From: Artocarpus heterophyllus
Taxonomy: Eukaryota > Streptophyta > Magnoliopsida > Rosales > Moraceae
DNA: 64,000 nt
Direction of reading: 5' to 3'
Assembly: GCA_025403435.1 (NCBI GenBank)
Contig: CM046350.1
Coordinates: 26,289,661-26,353,660, forward strand
In this document: positions 50,331 through 63,199 of the stretch, piece by piece
How the letters are laid out: each line of letters starts with the position of its first letter
Position numbering within the stretch: position 1 is the first letter of the stretch
The notes under the pieces: generated by a model
The model's database searches: none
What the model saw: the letters and a program-made list of their open reading frames with translations, nothing else
Told to the model about the DNA's origin: nothing
Program-made: the position numbers and the translations under genes

Positions 50331-52364
50331 TGTTGGAAACAAAGTGCGCAGCGGAATTTTAAAAATTTTTTCATCAGAGTAATTTTCAAAACACAAGTTT
50401 GACATGTTATATGTATAAATTAGACAGATCTTACTAACCTCAGTGTGCCGAAGAACCTCCACAACCTGTGTAGAGAAGTAACGTTTCAGAAGAGCCTCAA
50501 CCAACTAGTCTTCTTTGCTATTCTCTATCCACAACCAGAGTGAGTATGGGCTCACACGTTCAGCTCTTCCACCGGTGACTCTCCTTCCAACCAATAGAGA
50601 GAACCCAAAGCTAGTGTTCGTGATTTGTGAACAAAAGCTCTCAGGGAGTTTTCAGATGCTCACTAGAAGAGTATTACTCTTAATCTCTCAAATTGATCTG
50701 AGTAAATCATGTGACTCACTCCCTTTTTATATCTATTGGTCTTGGGGTCAGTCCATATCAGATTAGGTCTCAAAAACTCGAAACAGAATCAAGTTTGGAT
50801 CAATATCTGATAAGATCCATGTGAAAACGCGTAATCTTATCTCCGCTGATTGGCAGGCCGAACATTCTGATCGGCAGGCTGAACAGGCCAGTTCGGCAGG
50901 CCGAACACGTCATCCAGCAGGCCGATCTCCCGAAAAAAAATCTCCGCGAATCTTTTATTTTCCACCTGAGATTCTAAAGGATTAAGTCTCAGTTTTGATT
51001 CAAATAACCCAATAGAGAAGTTATCTAATCAAAACAAACTTTATCAAGATAATCTCTAAGAAAATAAATCAATTCACAATAATTCTACAAGTTTATTTTG
51101 TTCTAATTTGTCCAAAATTAAAACAACCGATAAACAGACAAGAATTATCTGATCGTAATAATTTAACAAGTTTATCTTGAACTAATTTCTTACAAAATTA
51201 ATTCAACCGATAAACAGAATAAATTATTTGATTCTTACAAATTTTAAACCAATCTGATAAATCCAACATAAGTCACCAATTATTAGAAAAGCACGCCGTG
51301 TCATTATAGGATTTTGTGAGCTAGCAAAGGGGACCAAAATGGACCTATAAAGTTCAAGCTCATGATAATTATGAAACCTAATATCCCAGATATACATTTC
51401 ACAATTATCAACTCCAACGCTACTCCACTAAAAGCTTGGAGCTGCACTCTCGAACTTTATAGAATTACGAAGCTCGTGTAGCTAAGTCTCCATGACATAT
51501 CATAGTGTATCGCTTCCCCATATGATCATCCATAATCAGCTTAAGGACAAGTTCTGTCTTACCTTCCCGATTATTTTTATCTTACGTTCCATTGTCTCAC
51601 CATTAGAAAACTTACCATCCAAAGATAGTATACCATTCGGTTACACCTATGTATCCAAATGGTTAAGCGCTCTAGTTTTCCAATTACAGGACAACGCATA
51701 TAAGAGGATATCATTACTCCTAAAGAGGAGCTATGGATTCCATATCTATGAATAACAAGTCTACGCTATCAAGAGTCATGCCTCCAACGTACCGGCATGC
51801 ATACCACTATAGAGATGTGGGAGTCACCCATTGGTACATCAAAAGACACAAGTCGAGACAACGGGCCCACTGTTCATCTTAGGATTAAGATACAATACAA
51901 ATGACTGTCTAAAGTGAATCGATTTGCCAAGACAGAATTATTACTCCAAATCAATTCACTTTATGTCCCGATCCAACACATCGTCACCTATGACAACGTG
52001 CCAATGTTTCTATTCACGGAGTCCAACTTCGATGGTCAAGACAAACCATCTCCCAAAAGGGATATAGACAACATAACAATCTTTACATGAATAAAGCGCC
52101 CAACTTTATTCCCTCGATTGCGGATCATATGTTTTAGACCGTCACCTTAAGAATCATGTCTTACTGCATAATCAGTCCATCATATGCCCAATTCTTAAGG
52201 TTTAGACTGACAGTCTCAGACTACTATTTGCTTATCATACATTCAACAAATATGAACGTAAAGAGGACAAGATTTGGTATATATAAATGAATAAATTCTT
52301 TATCGATAAAAATGTCTCAAAAAACGTATTACATTTTTACTCCTTCGGGCATACATGTCTAACA
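50331..52364 (-). mobile_element. Element V2: 3' LTR (2034 bp)
   Basis: It starts TGTTGGAAACAAAG and ends GGGCATACATGTCTAACA. It is very similar to 58014-60005, the main difference being about 43 bases in the GC-word array at 50849-50934. The minus-strand TATA box ATATAAAAAG lies at 50723-50732, which leaves a U3 of about 1.6 kb. The polypurine tract AAGTGGGAGAT lies immediately to the right (52365-52375). Confidence 0.95.
50849..50934 (-). promoter_or_regulatory. GC-word array in V2 3' LTR U3
   Basis: Four to five spaced copies of TCGGCAGGCCGAAC-like words (TTGGCAGGCCGAAC, TCGGCAGGCTGAAC, TTCGGCAGGCCGAAC, CAGCAGGCCGATC) stand about 120-200 bases upstream of the TATA box. Equivalent arrays: V1 LTRs at 44412-44476 and 61690-61776, V2 5' LTR at 58532-58571 (fewer copies), V0 at 10836-10876 (decayed). 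An enhancer role is inferred from position only. Confidence 0.55.
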
Positions 52365-52378
52365 ATCTCCCACTTGCA

Positions 52379-55300
52379 CTAAGTGAGTAAATACAGCAAA
52401 TTTCGCATCCCCATAACTTCCACATGCCTCTCGAAGACTCTCCTAGTAAGTGTCTTCGTAAATGGATCAGCTAAATTTTCCTCTAACGCGATCTTGCACA
52501 CCGTGACATGCCCGCCCTCAACAAAGTCCTTTATCACATGATACTTCCGATCAATATGCCTACTCTTCTTGTGAAATCTTGGTTCCTTAGCGTTAGCTAC
52601 CGCCGCACTATTGTCACAGTACAGTGATACCGCTTTATCCATGCCAGGAACTACCTCAAGATCCCCAAGGAACTTGCGGAGCCACACTACTTCTTTCGAA
52701 GCATCACTAGCCGCCACATACTCGGCCTCCATCTTTGAATCCGAAGTGCAATCTTGCTTCGCACTTCTCCAACTGATGGCACTGCCACCTAGAGTAAATA
52801 CAAACCCCGAAGTCGATTTCCTAGAATCCAGAAAGGATTGAAAATCCGAATCAGTGTATCCTAGAGGAGTCAAATCCTCACCCGAATACACAAGCATATA
52901 CCCTCGAGTCCTTCTCAGGTACTTAAAAATATGCTTTACCGCAACCCAATGGTTCGGTCCTGGATCCGCCTGAAATCGACTTACAATCCTGACCGCATAG
53001 CTAATATCCAGTCGTGTGCAAAGCATGACATACATGAGACTACCCACTGCCGAAGCATAAGGCACCTTCTTCATGTATTCTCTTTCTTCATAGGACTTTG
53101 GAGAGTCTTTCTTAGAAAGAGTAATTCCAGACCTAGATGGTTGCCAACCTTTCTTGGAATCCTGTATTGCAAACCTCCTAAGAATTTTATCTATGTAGCC
53201 GGCCTGTGACAAAGCTATCATTCTGTTCTTCCTATCTTGAAAAATCTGGATACCGAGAACAAAATTAGCCTCACCTAAGTCCTTCATGTCAAACTACTTG
53301 GTCAACCATAATTTGACCGATGACAACGCCCCAACTTCATTGCCAATTAGCAGAATGTCATCTATATAGAGCAGTAGAAAAACCACCTTCCCATCCTTAA
53401 TGTGTTTGTAAACACATGGTTCATCCATATTTTGTGAGAACCTATAAGTCTTGATCACTTGATCTAATCTTATGTTCCAAGAACGAGAAGCCTGCTTAAG
53501 TCCATAAATTGACTTTAGCAGCTTATAAACCTTACCCTCTTGACCCGCGACCTTGAACCCGTCTGGTTGTTCCATATAGATGGACTCTTCAAGATAGCCA
53601 TTCAGAAAAGCCGTCTTGACATCCATCTACCATATCTTGTAGTCGAGAGCGGCAGCTATGGACAAGAGAATTCGGATGGACTTAAGCATGGCTACAAGCG
53701 AAAAGGTTTCCTCATAATCGATTCCTTCCTTTTGCGTATAACCCTTAGCTACTAGTCTAGCCTTAAAGGTTTTAACCTTTCCATCCACTCCTCTTTTTCT
53801 CTTGTAGATCCACTTACACCCTATGGGTTTTACCCCTTCGGGAAGATCCACAAGCTCCCAGACACGATTAGTCTCCATAGACTTCATCTCTATGTTCATG
53901 GCCTCTGTCCAGAGTCTTGAATCAACATCCTCCATGGCTTCTGCGTAAGTATAAGGATCCCTGTCATGTTCATCCGGTTCAGCCAAAAAGACCTCCCTAT
54001 TGAACATATACCTCTCAGGTTGACGCCCGATCCTCCCACTACGCCGAAGGCCTTGAGGTTGTTGTTCAAGTTTGTTTGGTTTTTCTATACCGATCGGAAT
54101 GGTTTTGTTCGGAACCTCCGGAGTGAACGGATCACCCCTTAACTCCTCAAGCACCATTTTACTTCGAGGTTTAAAGTTGTCCATGTAACTCTCCTCAAGG
54201 AAAGTTGCATTAGTTGAAACCACGACTTTATTTTCCTTTGGGTTATAAAAATAACCCCCTTTAGTCCCTTTTGGATATCGTACAAATACGCAAACTTCCG
54301 AACGTGCTTCCAACTTATTCGGATCCTTAAACAGGACATGAGCTGGACATCCCCATATGTGAATATGGTTTAAGGATGTCTTCCATCTTGTCCACAACTC
54401 GTGAGGAGTTTTAGGGACCGATTTTGAAGGCACATTGTTCAAAAGATAACATGCGGTTTGTAGTGCATATCCCCAAAAGGATAAAGGCAATGATGAATAA
54501 CTCATCATGGACCTAATCATGTCCAACAAAGTCCTATTCCTTCTCTCTGCTACGCCATTCTGCTGTGGAGTGCCCGGCGCAGTCAAATGGGATAAAATCC
54601 CATTCTCTAACAAGCGTCCCAAGAACTCATCAGAAAGGTATTCCCCACCTCGATCAGATCGAAGTGCCTTTATGGGTCTATCCAATTGCTTTTCCACTTC
54701 AGCCCAAAACTCCCTGAACTTATCATAAGTTTTGCTTTTGTGGTGCATTTGGTACACATACCCATATCTTGAGTAATTGTCAATAAAAGTGACAAAGTAC
54801 TCATACCCTCCTCGTGCCTGGATGTTCAACGGTCCGCAAACATCACTATGCACAAGTTCTAGAACCCCTTTGGCCCTATTGCCCTTAGATCCGTATGGTC
54901 TTTTGGTCATTTTGCCCTCCAAACAAGACTCACATTGAGGTATAGATTGGACCTTTAAGTGACTTAAAGGTCCATCCCTTACCAACCTTTGAATCCTATT
55001 CAGGTTAATATGGCCAAGGTGCAAATGCCAAAGATAAGTCTCATTAGAGTGAGAAGTTTTAAGTCTTTTTGAGTTATTATCATTTATCTCAGCATTAAGC
55101 AATAAGTCCATCTTAGGTTTGATAAAATATAGATTATTTTGCATCCATCTAGAACAGATAAAAGATTTGTTTTTACGAATCACCACTTTTTCATTAAAAT
55201 ACCACGTAGGAGTCTTTAAATAAAGAAGATACATAAATTAAATTCCTTTTAAATTTAGGAACATAAAAACAATCTCGCAAAATTAAATTCCTATAATTAT

Positions 55301-56330
55301 CAAAATAAAGATGGAAATCTCCCACTGCTTGTGCTGAGACCAAGGATCCATCTCCCACCCGAAGCGTTAAGTCTTCATGAAGTAGACTTCTCGTTTCTTT
55401 GAATCCCTGTAGAGAAACACAAATATGATTAGTTGCACCAGAATCTATGACCCAGATGTCACTGGATTCCTCAAGTAAACATGTTTCTAAATATAGAAGA
55501 TCACACCTACCTCCCTTGGAAAGGAAGTCCTTGCAATGCTTCTTTATATGCCAGACCTTACCACAGAAGAAACACTTAAGCTTCTTTGGGTTCTTCTTCT
55601 TCTTCTTCTTGCTCTTGGTAGCAGCAGGAATAGAAGACTTCCCACTCTTGGCCTGTTGCTTCTTTCCATTCCCAGAGTTAGGATTGGAACCAGAAGCAGC
55701 TACCAAATTGGCCTCACCACCAGCAGGAGACTCACTGATCAGCAGTTCAAACTCCTGTAACTATTTCATCAGTTCTGTCAAGGTCATATCCTGTCTATTG
55801 CTTAAATTAAAAGTAGCTCTAAACGGAATAAATTCCTTAGACAGAGTCTCAAAGACCATAGTCATCTGAGTTTCAGCATCGATGTCGGCTCCATTGGTTT
55901 GAGCCTCAGCGAGGTAACCCATGACCAACATCATGTGCTCCTTTACGGATGTCCCCGGTCTCTGTCTATAGTTTAAGAGTTTCTGAAGCACCCCTTGCCG
56001 CTTTGTTATGGCCTGGCCTCCAAACATGTCCTCAAAATTATCCAAGATCTGCTTGGCAGTCTCATAATCCTGATGTTGAGCCTACAGCACGTTGTTCATG
56101 CTAGCCATAACATAGCAGCAGGCCTGATCATTAGCATCTTTCCAGGGGTCGTACGCTTGGAATTGCTCATTACTTGAGTCTCCCGTAGGCTCGGGAGGAC
56201 AAGGAGTTGTCAGAACATATTTCAGTTTCTCAAAGGATAAGACGATGTCCAGGTTCCGTTTCCAATCGTTATAGTTCTCACCAGTTAATTGGTTTTTGTC
56301 AAGTATCGATGATAAAGCATTTTTAGACAT
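52379..56330 (-). pseudogene. Element V2 Ty1-copia gag-pol polyprotein (about 1,317 codons, four stops, one frameshift)
   Basis: Order: gag from MSKNAL (56330); zinc knuckle CFFCGKVWHIKKHC (about codon 253, W replacing the usual G); protease VIDSGATNH (about 294); integrase His-Cys HLHLGHINL...CESC (about 434) and core acids in [14 protein letters not shown] and NGVAERRN; reverse transcriptase MDVKTAFLNG and YIDDILL (about 53350); RNase H GYTDSDF, SDSKMEAEYVAAS, RHIDRKYHVI. The stop TAG is at 52379, directly next to the polypurine tract. In-frame TAGs interrupt it at 56082, 55761, 53627 and 53294. A loss of about two bases near 55200-55215 shifts the frame. Integrase before reverse transcriptase defines Ty1-copia. 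It is recently inactivated and otherwise full length. Confidence 0.95.
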
Positions 56331-57997
56331 TTTCAATCTACAATAAAAAATCATATACCAAACATAAGCAAACATATATAATAATTTAGTAAGATAACAC
56401 AATCATGTAAAATCATACAAATGTGTTTATGTGTCAAAACCTTGAAAATATCACAACCTTACAACGATAATTCTCAACTCAGAATTCAACAAGCTCCTAG
56501 GGGAGTCATGCCAAATTCAATAAGGAACATGGATCCCCTCCTGATTAATATATGCCATCCAGGACCCGTATGATCTAGCATATACTAATAATCGTTTCTT
56601 TGGCCGTTAATTTTATTAACAGAGCTCCTAGGGGAGGTTAATAATAAAATTAACGTGAGTGTATAACCACCGTTTCAATATTTTATCCATGATTTATAAT
56701 CACAACCTAGGGGTGTGCAACCATAAATCATACTAAAATACCTTATCCTTTTAGAGATCCAATCTGGTACATGATAGAAATCCCTCCTAGGGGTCGGGAC
56801 CACCATGTTCTTCCTATGGACCAACGATGGAGGCCTTAGGTCCTCTCTTCGAAAACCTTCTCCCACTCAATCTTTTGAAGTCAAGGTTTTATTTTAAAAT
56901 TATGCATGAACAATTTTAATATGAGCGGCACTCCCTATTCTATATGACATGTTATCAATATACATGGTAAATCATATTATAATGTAGACAAGCAAAGCAA
57001 TCAAGCAAAGCTGCAAGCAAAATAATAATAACCGTAATATTATGGTTCCACCCTAGAGAATAGAAAACTAAGATTACAAGAGAATAATCGAGACATTTAT
57101 TGATTCTTCATTCTTGAATCCTCAAGTTGTATCCTTCTTCATGTAATATCCATCTTCAAGTCTTCAATCCCGTACGAATCGAATACTTCATATTTTCAGT
57201 CATATCCAAATTTAATGTTTCTTAGAATTGTCTCAAAAATAAAATTAAAACTGCATTGAAAAAATTGCACCTTTTTTGGACACCTGGCAGTTCTCGTTCG
57301 ACATGCCGATCTGGGTGATCGGCCTGCCGGTCTTGCTCCATCGGCCTGCCGATCTAGCAGGTTTGACCTGCCGAACTAAAAGTTCGGCCTGCCGATAGAG
57401 CACCAAATTTTCTGCCCCACTGTCGGCCTGCCGGACCACACGTCCGACCTGCCAATCCGTGACCTTCGGCCTGCCGAACTGTGAGGTCCAGCATGCCGAT
57501 CGAGCAGAAAACCCTCAATCTAGAAAATACAATTTTAATGCAATTCATCAATTTTATTTTCAACAATTCAAAAACATAAAATTAGAGACTCAGGAAATAC
57601 CTGGAGGCGCCATCATCAATCTTCAAGATCTGACTTCTCGTTCCGTCTTCTCCGAATAATTATTTAATTACAAAATTCTTACAAATTAAAAATTAAATAA
57701 CAATTCCTAGACAGAGATGATAGTCCGCCATCTAATTACATGAAAAACCTAGATACACATTCTAACCTCTAAGGAGCCATAACCGGTATTAATTAATTAA
57801 TAAATAATTAAACAATGATTAAATCAACCATAATTAATTAATAAACATTCACCACATAATCCATGACAACATATATATTATATAGAAACCTAGAGTGCCA
57901 TCTCTCTATAAAATTCAATTCAAGCATAGGAGAGATTAAGATCATAAAATTTATGCATATAACATGATCACAAACTTGCAAATTTATGTAAAAACCT
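56331..57997 (-). mobile_element. Element V2 long 5' leader (1.67 kb)
   Basis: Non-coding sequence between the primer site and gag, unusually long for copia. It holds CTCCTAGGGGAG palindromes at 56494-56505 and 56625-56636 with two decayed relatives near 56705 and 56785, and the GC-word array at 57286-57506. The short frames in it (56675-56866, 57245-57659) are shadows of these repeats. Confidence 0.85.
57286..57506 (-). repeat. Leader array of TCGGCCTGCCGAT words (nine copies)
   Basis: Nine copies of a 12-15 base word (for example ATCGGCCTGCCGGTC, ATCGGCCTGCCGATC, TTCGGCCTGCCGATA, GTCGGCCTGCCGGAC, TTCGGCCTGCCGAAC) are separated by about 8-20 variable bases. The orientation is opposite to the words in the LTR. 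V1 has the decayed counterpart at 60455-60662. Confidence 0.85.
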
Positions 57998-57999
57998 CA

Positions 58000-58011
58000 G
58001 CTCTGATACCA
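58000..58011 (-). promoter_or_regulatory. Element V2 primer-binding site (initiator Met tRNA)
   Basis: The minus strand reads TGGTATCAGAGC, the complement of the 3' end of plant initiator methionine tRNA, two bases from the 5' LTR. It primes minus-strand DNA synthesis. V1 has TGGTGTCAGAG at 61166-61176, with one change. Confidence 0.93.
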
Positions 58012-58013
58012 AT

Positions 58014-60005
58014 TGTTGGAAACAAAGTGCGCAGCGGAATTTTAAAATTTTTTTCATCAGAGTAATTTCCAAAACACAAGTTTGACATGTTATATGTATA
58101 AATTAGACAGATCTTACTAACCTCAGTGTGCCGAAGAACCTCCGCAACCTGTGTAGAGAAGTAACGTTCCAGAAGAGCCTCAACCAACTGGTCTTCTTTG
58201 CTATTCTCTATCCACAACCGGAGTGAGTATGGGCTCACACGTTCAGCTCTTCCACCGGTGACTCTCCTTCCAACCAATAGAGAGAACCCAAAGCTAGTGT
58301 TCGTGATTTGTGAACAAAAGCTCTCAGGGAGTTTTGAGATGCTCACTAGAAGAGTATCACTCTTAATCTCTCAAATTGATCTGAGTAAATCATGTGACTC
58401 ACTCCCTTTTTATATCTATTGGTCCTGGGGTCAGTCTATATCAGATTAGGTCTCAAAAACTCGAAACAGAATCAAGTTTGGATCAATATCTGATAAGATC
58501 CGCGTGAAAATGCGTAATCTTATCTCGGCTGATCGGCAGGCCGAACACGTCATCCGGTAGGCCGATCTCCCGAGAAAAAATCTCCGCGAATCTTTTATTT
58601 TCCACCCGAGATTCTAAAGGATTAAGTCTCAGTTTTGATTCAAATAACCCAATAGAGAAGTTATCTTATCAAAACAAACTTTATCAAGATAATCTCTAAG
58701 AAAATAAATCAATTCACAATAATTCTACAAGTTTATCTTGTTCTAATTTGTCCAAAATTAAAACAACCGATAAACAGACAAGAATTATCTGATCGTAATA
58801 ATTTAACAAGTTTATCTTGAACTAATTTCTTACAAAATTAATTCAACCGATAAACAGACATAAATTATTTGATTCTTGTAAATTTTAAACCAATCTGATA
58901 AATCTGACATAAGTCACCAATTATTGAAAAAGCACGCCGTGTCGTTACAGGATTTTGTGAGCTAGCAAAGGGGACCAAAATGGACCTATAAAGTTCAAGC
59001 TCATGATAATTATAAAACCCAATATCCCAGAGATACATTTCACAATTATCAACTTCAACGCTACTCCACTAAAAGCTTGGAGCTGCACTCTCGAACTTTA
59101 TAGAATTACGAAGCTCGTATAGCTAAGTCTCCATGACATATCATAGTGTATCGCATCCCCATATGATCATCCATAATCGGCTTAAGGACAAGTTCTGTCT
59201 TACCTTCCCGATTATTTTTATCTTACGTTCCATTGTCTCACCATTAGAAAACTTACCATCCAAAGATAGTATACCATTCGGTTACACCTATGTATCCAAA
59301 TGGTTAAGCGCTTTAGTTTTCCAATTACAGGACAACGCATATAAGAGGATATCATTACTCCTAAAGAGGAGCTATGGATTCCATATCTATGAATAACAAG
59401 TCTACGCTATCAAGAGTCATGCCTCCAACGTACCGGCTTGCATACCACTATAGAGATGTGGGAGTCACCCATTGGTACATCAAAAGACACAAGCCAAGAC
59501 AACGGGCCCACTATTCATCTCAGGATTAGGATACAATACAAATGACTGTCTAAAGTGAATCAATTTGCCAAGACAGAATTATTAATCCAAATCAATTCAC
59601 TTTATGTCCCGATCCAACACATCGTCACCTATGACAACGTGCCAATGTTTCTATTCACGGAGTCCAACTCCGATGGTCAAGACAAACCATCTCCCAAAAG
59701 GGATATAGACAACATAACAATCTTTACATGAATAAAGTGCCCAACTTTATTCCCTCGATTGTGGATCATATGTTTTAGACCGTCACCTTAAGAATCGTGT
59801 CTTACCGCATAATCAGTCCATCGTATGCCCAATTCTTAAGGTTTAGACTGACAGTCTCAGACTACTGTTTGCTTATCATACATTCAACAAATATGAACGT
59901 AAAGAGGACAAGATTTGGTATATATAAATGAATAAATTCTTTATTGATAAAAATGTCTCCAAAAACGTATTACATTTTTACTCCTTAGGGCATACATGTC
60001 TAACA
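58014..60005 (-). mobile_element. Element V2: 5' LTR (1992 bp)
   Basis: It starts TGTTGGAAACAAAG and ends ACATGTCTAACA. The minus-strand TATA box ATATAAAAAG lies at 58406-58415. V1 leader sequence resumes at 60006 with TCGAAAACC. The V2 target copies are TTGAA (50326-50330) and TCGAA (60006-60010), which differ at one CpG. Confidence 0.95.
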
Positions 60006-61178
60006 TCGAAAACCTTCTCCCACTCAATCTTTTGAAATCAAGGTTTTATTTTAAGAGACATGCGTGAACAATTTTATTTTGAGCGGCACTCCCTATTCTA
60101 TATGACATGTTATCAATATACATGGCAAATCATATTATAATGTAGACAAGCAAAGCAATTAAGCAAAGCTACAAGCAAAATAACAAATAACCGTAATACT
60201 ATGGTTCTGTTCTAGATAATAGAAAACAAAGATTACAAGAGAATAATCGAAACATATTATCGATTCTTCATCCTTGAATTCTCAAGCTGTATCCTTTTTC
60301 ATGTAATGTCTATCTTCAAGACTTCAATCCCGCATAGATCGAATACTTCATATTTTTGGTCATATCCAAATTTAATGTTTCTCATAATTGTCCCAAAAAT
60401 AAAATTAAAATTATATTGAAAAACTGCACCTTTCTGGAGAAATTTCCAGCTCTCTGTTGGTAAGCCGATCCAGGTGATTGGCCTACCGGTCATGACCCAT
60501 CGGCCTGTCGATTTTCACAGATCGGCCTGTCAAACTAGAAGTTTGGCCTGCCGCCAGAGTCACCTGATTTTTGCCTCGCTAATGGTCTACCAAACCTCAC
60601 ATTTGGCCTGTTGATCTGCGACCATTGGCCTGTCGAACTGGAGGGTTCGACATGCCGACAGAGCAGAAATCACCCTTTTTAGAAAATATAATTTTTAATG
60701 CAATTCATCAATTTTATTTTCAACAATTTAAAAACATAAAATTAGAGACTTAGGAAATACCTGGGAGCATCATCATCCATCTTCTGGATCCGCCTTCTAG
60801 ATCCGTCTTCTCCGAATAATTATTTAATTACAAAATTCTTACAAATTTAAAAATTAAATAATAATTCGTAGACAGAGATGATAGTCCACCATCTAATTAC
60901 ATGAAAAACCTAGATACACATTTTAACCTCTAAGGAACCATAACTGGTATAAATTAATTAATTAATAATTAATTAAATAATAATTTAATCAGTCATAATT
61001 AATTAATAAGCATTCACCATATAAACTATGACAATATATAAAATATATAAAAACCTAGAGTGCCAACTCTCTATAAAATTAAATTTAAGCATAGGAGAAA
61101 TTAAGATCACAAAATTTATACATATAGTATGATCACAAACTCATAAATTTATGTAAAAACTATGGCTCTGACACCAAT
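60006..61178 (-). mobile_element. Element V1 leader, second part, with primer-binding site
   Basis: It is collinear with the V2 leader from 56851 on (TCGAAAACCTTCTCCCACTC in both). It contains the decayed GC-word array (60455-60662) and ends in the primer-binding site at 61166-61176. Confidence 0.9.
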
Positions 61179-63199
61179 TGTTGGAAAAATAGTATGTGGC
61201 GGAATTTTAAAAATTTTATATCAGAGTATTTTCTAAAACACAAGTTTGACACGGTATATGCATAAATTAACGAGATCTGACTAACCTTCAAATGCTAAGA
61301 ACTCCCGCAATCTGTAAAGAGAAGTAACGTTCCATAAGAGCCTTAACCAACTGGTCTTCTTTGCTATTCTTTATCCATGATTGGAGTGAGTGTGGGCTTA
61401 TACGTACAGCTCTTCCCCCAGGTGACTCTCCTTTCAACCAATTGAGAGAACCCAAAGCTAGTGTTTGTGATTTGTGAACAAGAGCTCTTAGGGAGTTTCA
61501 GATTTTCACTAGCAGAATATCACTTTTCATCTCTCAATTGATCTAAATAACTTATGAGACTCACTCTTTACTTATAGAGGTTAGGTTTAGGGTCAGTCCT
61601 TATTAGATAAGGTCTCAAAAATTTGGAATCAAATTCGGATCAATATCTGATAAAATTCATGTGAAAACGCGTGATCTTTTTATCGTACATCGTTAGACCG
61701 ATATGCCTAATCGGTAGGCCGAACTTGCCCCATTGGCAAGCCGAGCTTGAGGATCGACATGCCGAACTGTCGATAAAAAATCTCAGCGAATCTTTTATTT
61801 TCCACCCGAGATTCTATAGGATAAAGTCTCAGTTGTAATTCAAATAAGCCAATAAAGAAGTTATCTAATTAAAACAACTTTATCTAGATAATCTCTAGGA
61901 AAATAAATGAATTCTTAATAATTCTATAAGTTTATCTTGATTTAATTTATTCAAAATTAAATCAACTGATAAACAGATAAAAATTATCTGATCCCAATAA
62001 TTCAACAAGTTTATCCTGAATTAATTTTGTCACAAAAATTAATTCAACCAGTAAACAGATATGAATTATTTGATTTTTTTGAATTTCAACTAATCTAATA
62101 AATCTGACATAAGTCACCAATATTAGAAAAGCATGCCGTATCATTACAGGATGTTGTGAGCTAGCAAAGGGGACCAAATGGACCTATATAGTTCAAGCTC
62201 TCGATAATTACGAACAATATCCCATATATACATTTTATAATTATCAACTCCAACACTACTCCACTAAAAGCTTGGAGCTGCACTCTCGAACTACATAGAA
62301 TTACAAAGCCCGTATAGCTAAGTCTCTATGACATATCATAGTATATCGTATCCCCATAAGATTATCCATAAACGGCTTAAGGACAAGTTCTGTCTTACCT
62401 TTCCGATTATTTTTATCTTACGTTCTATTATCTCACCATCGAAAAACTTACCATCCAAAGATAGTATACCATTCGATTACACCTATGTATCCAAATGGTT
62501 GAGCACTCCAGTTTTTCAATTACAGGATAACGCATATAAGAGGATATCACTACTCTTAAAGAGTAGCTATGGATTCCATATCTATGAATAACAGGTCTAC
62601 GCTATCAAAAGTCATGGCTTCAACGTACCGGCATGCATACCACTATTAAAATGTGAGTGTCACCCTTTGGTACATCAAAAGACACAAGTCAAGATAACAG
62701 GCCTACTATTCATCTCAAGATTAAGATACAATACAAATGATTGTCTAAAGTGAATCGATTTGCTGAGATAGAATTGTTAATCTAAATCAATTCACTTTAT
62801 ATCCCAATCCAACACATCGTCACCTATGACAACGTGCCAATGTTTCTATTCATGGGTCCACCTCCGATGGTCAAGACAAACTATCTCCCAATAGGGATAT
62901 AGACAATATAACAATCTTTACATGAATAAAGCGCCTAACTTTATTCCTCGATTGCGGATCTTATGATTTAGACCATCACCTTAAAAATCATGTCTTTTGT
63001 ATAATCTGTCCATCATACGCCCAATTCTTAAAGGTTTAGACCGACAGTCTCAAACTTTTGTTTGCTTAACATACATTCAACAAATATGAACGTAAAGAGG
63101 ACAAGATTTGGTATATAAACAATAAATAAATTTTTTATTGATAAAAATGTCTCCAAAAAGTTATTATATTTTTACTCCTTAGGGCATACATGTCTAACA
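61179..63199 (-). mobile_element. Element V1: 5' LTR (2021 bp)
   Basis: It starts TGTTGGAAAAATAG and ends GGGCATACATGTCTAACA. It is followed by AAAGA (63200-63204), the same pentamer that precedes 43898, so the two V1 LTRs bracket 43898-63199 including V2. It differs from the 3' LTR at many sites, more than the V2 pair do from each other. Confidence 0.93.

Noticed and set aside
55447..55869. 140-residue plus-strand frame overlapping V2 gag
   Set aside because: It is a shadow of the gag zinc-knuckle and lysine-rich region on the opposite strand.
57286..57506. CRISPR-like pattern of short repeats with variable spacers
   Set aside because: The words are only 12-15 bases, imperfect and unevenly spaced. 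They sit in a plant retrotransposon leader, and no cas gene is present.
45023..62591. Matching 87-residue frames in the V LTRs (45023, 51492, 59133, 62328)
   Set aside because: Again explained by LTR duplication, and antisense to the element's transcription. Its persistence in four copies is curious, but no domain is recognisable.
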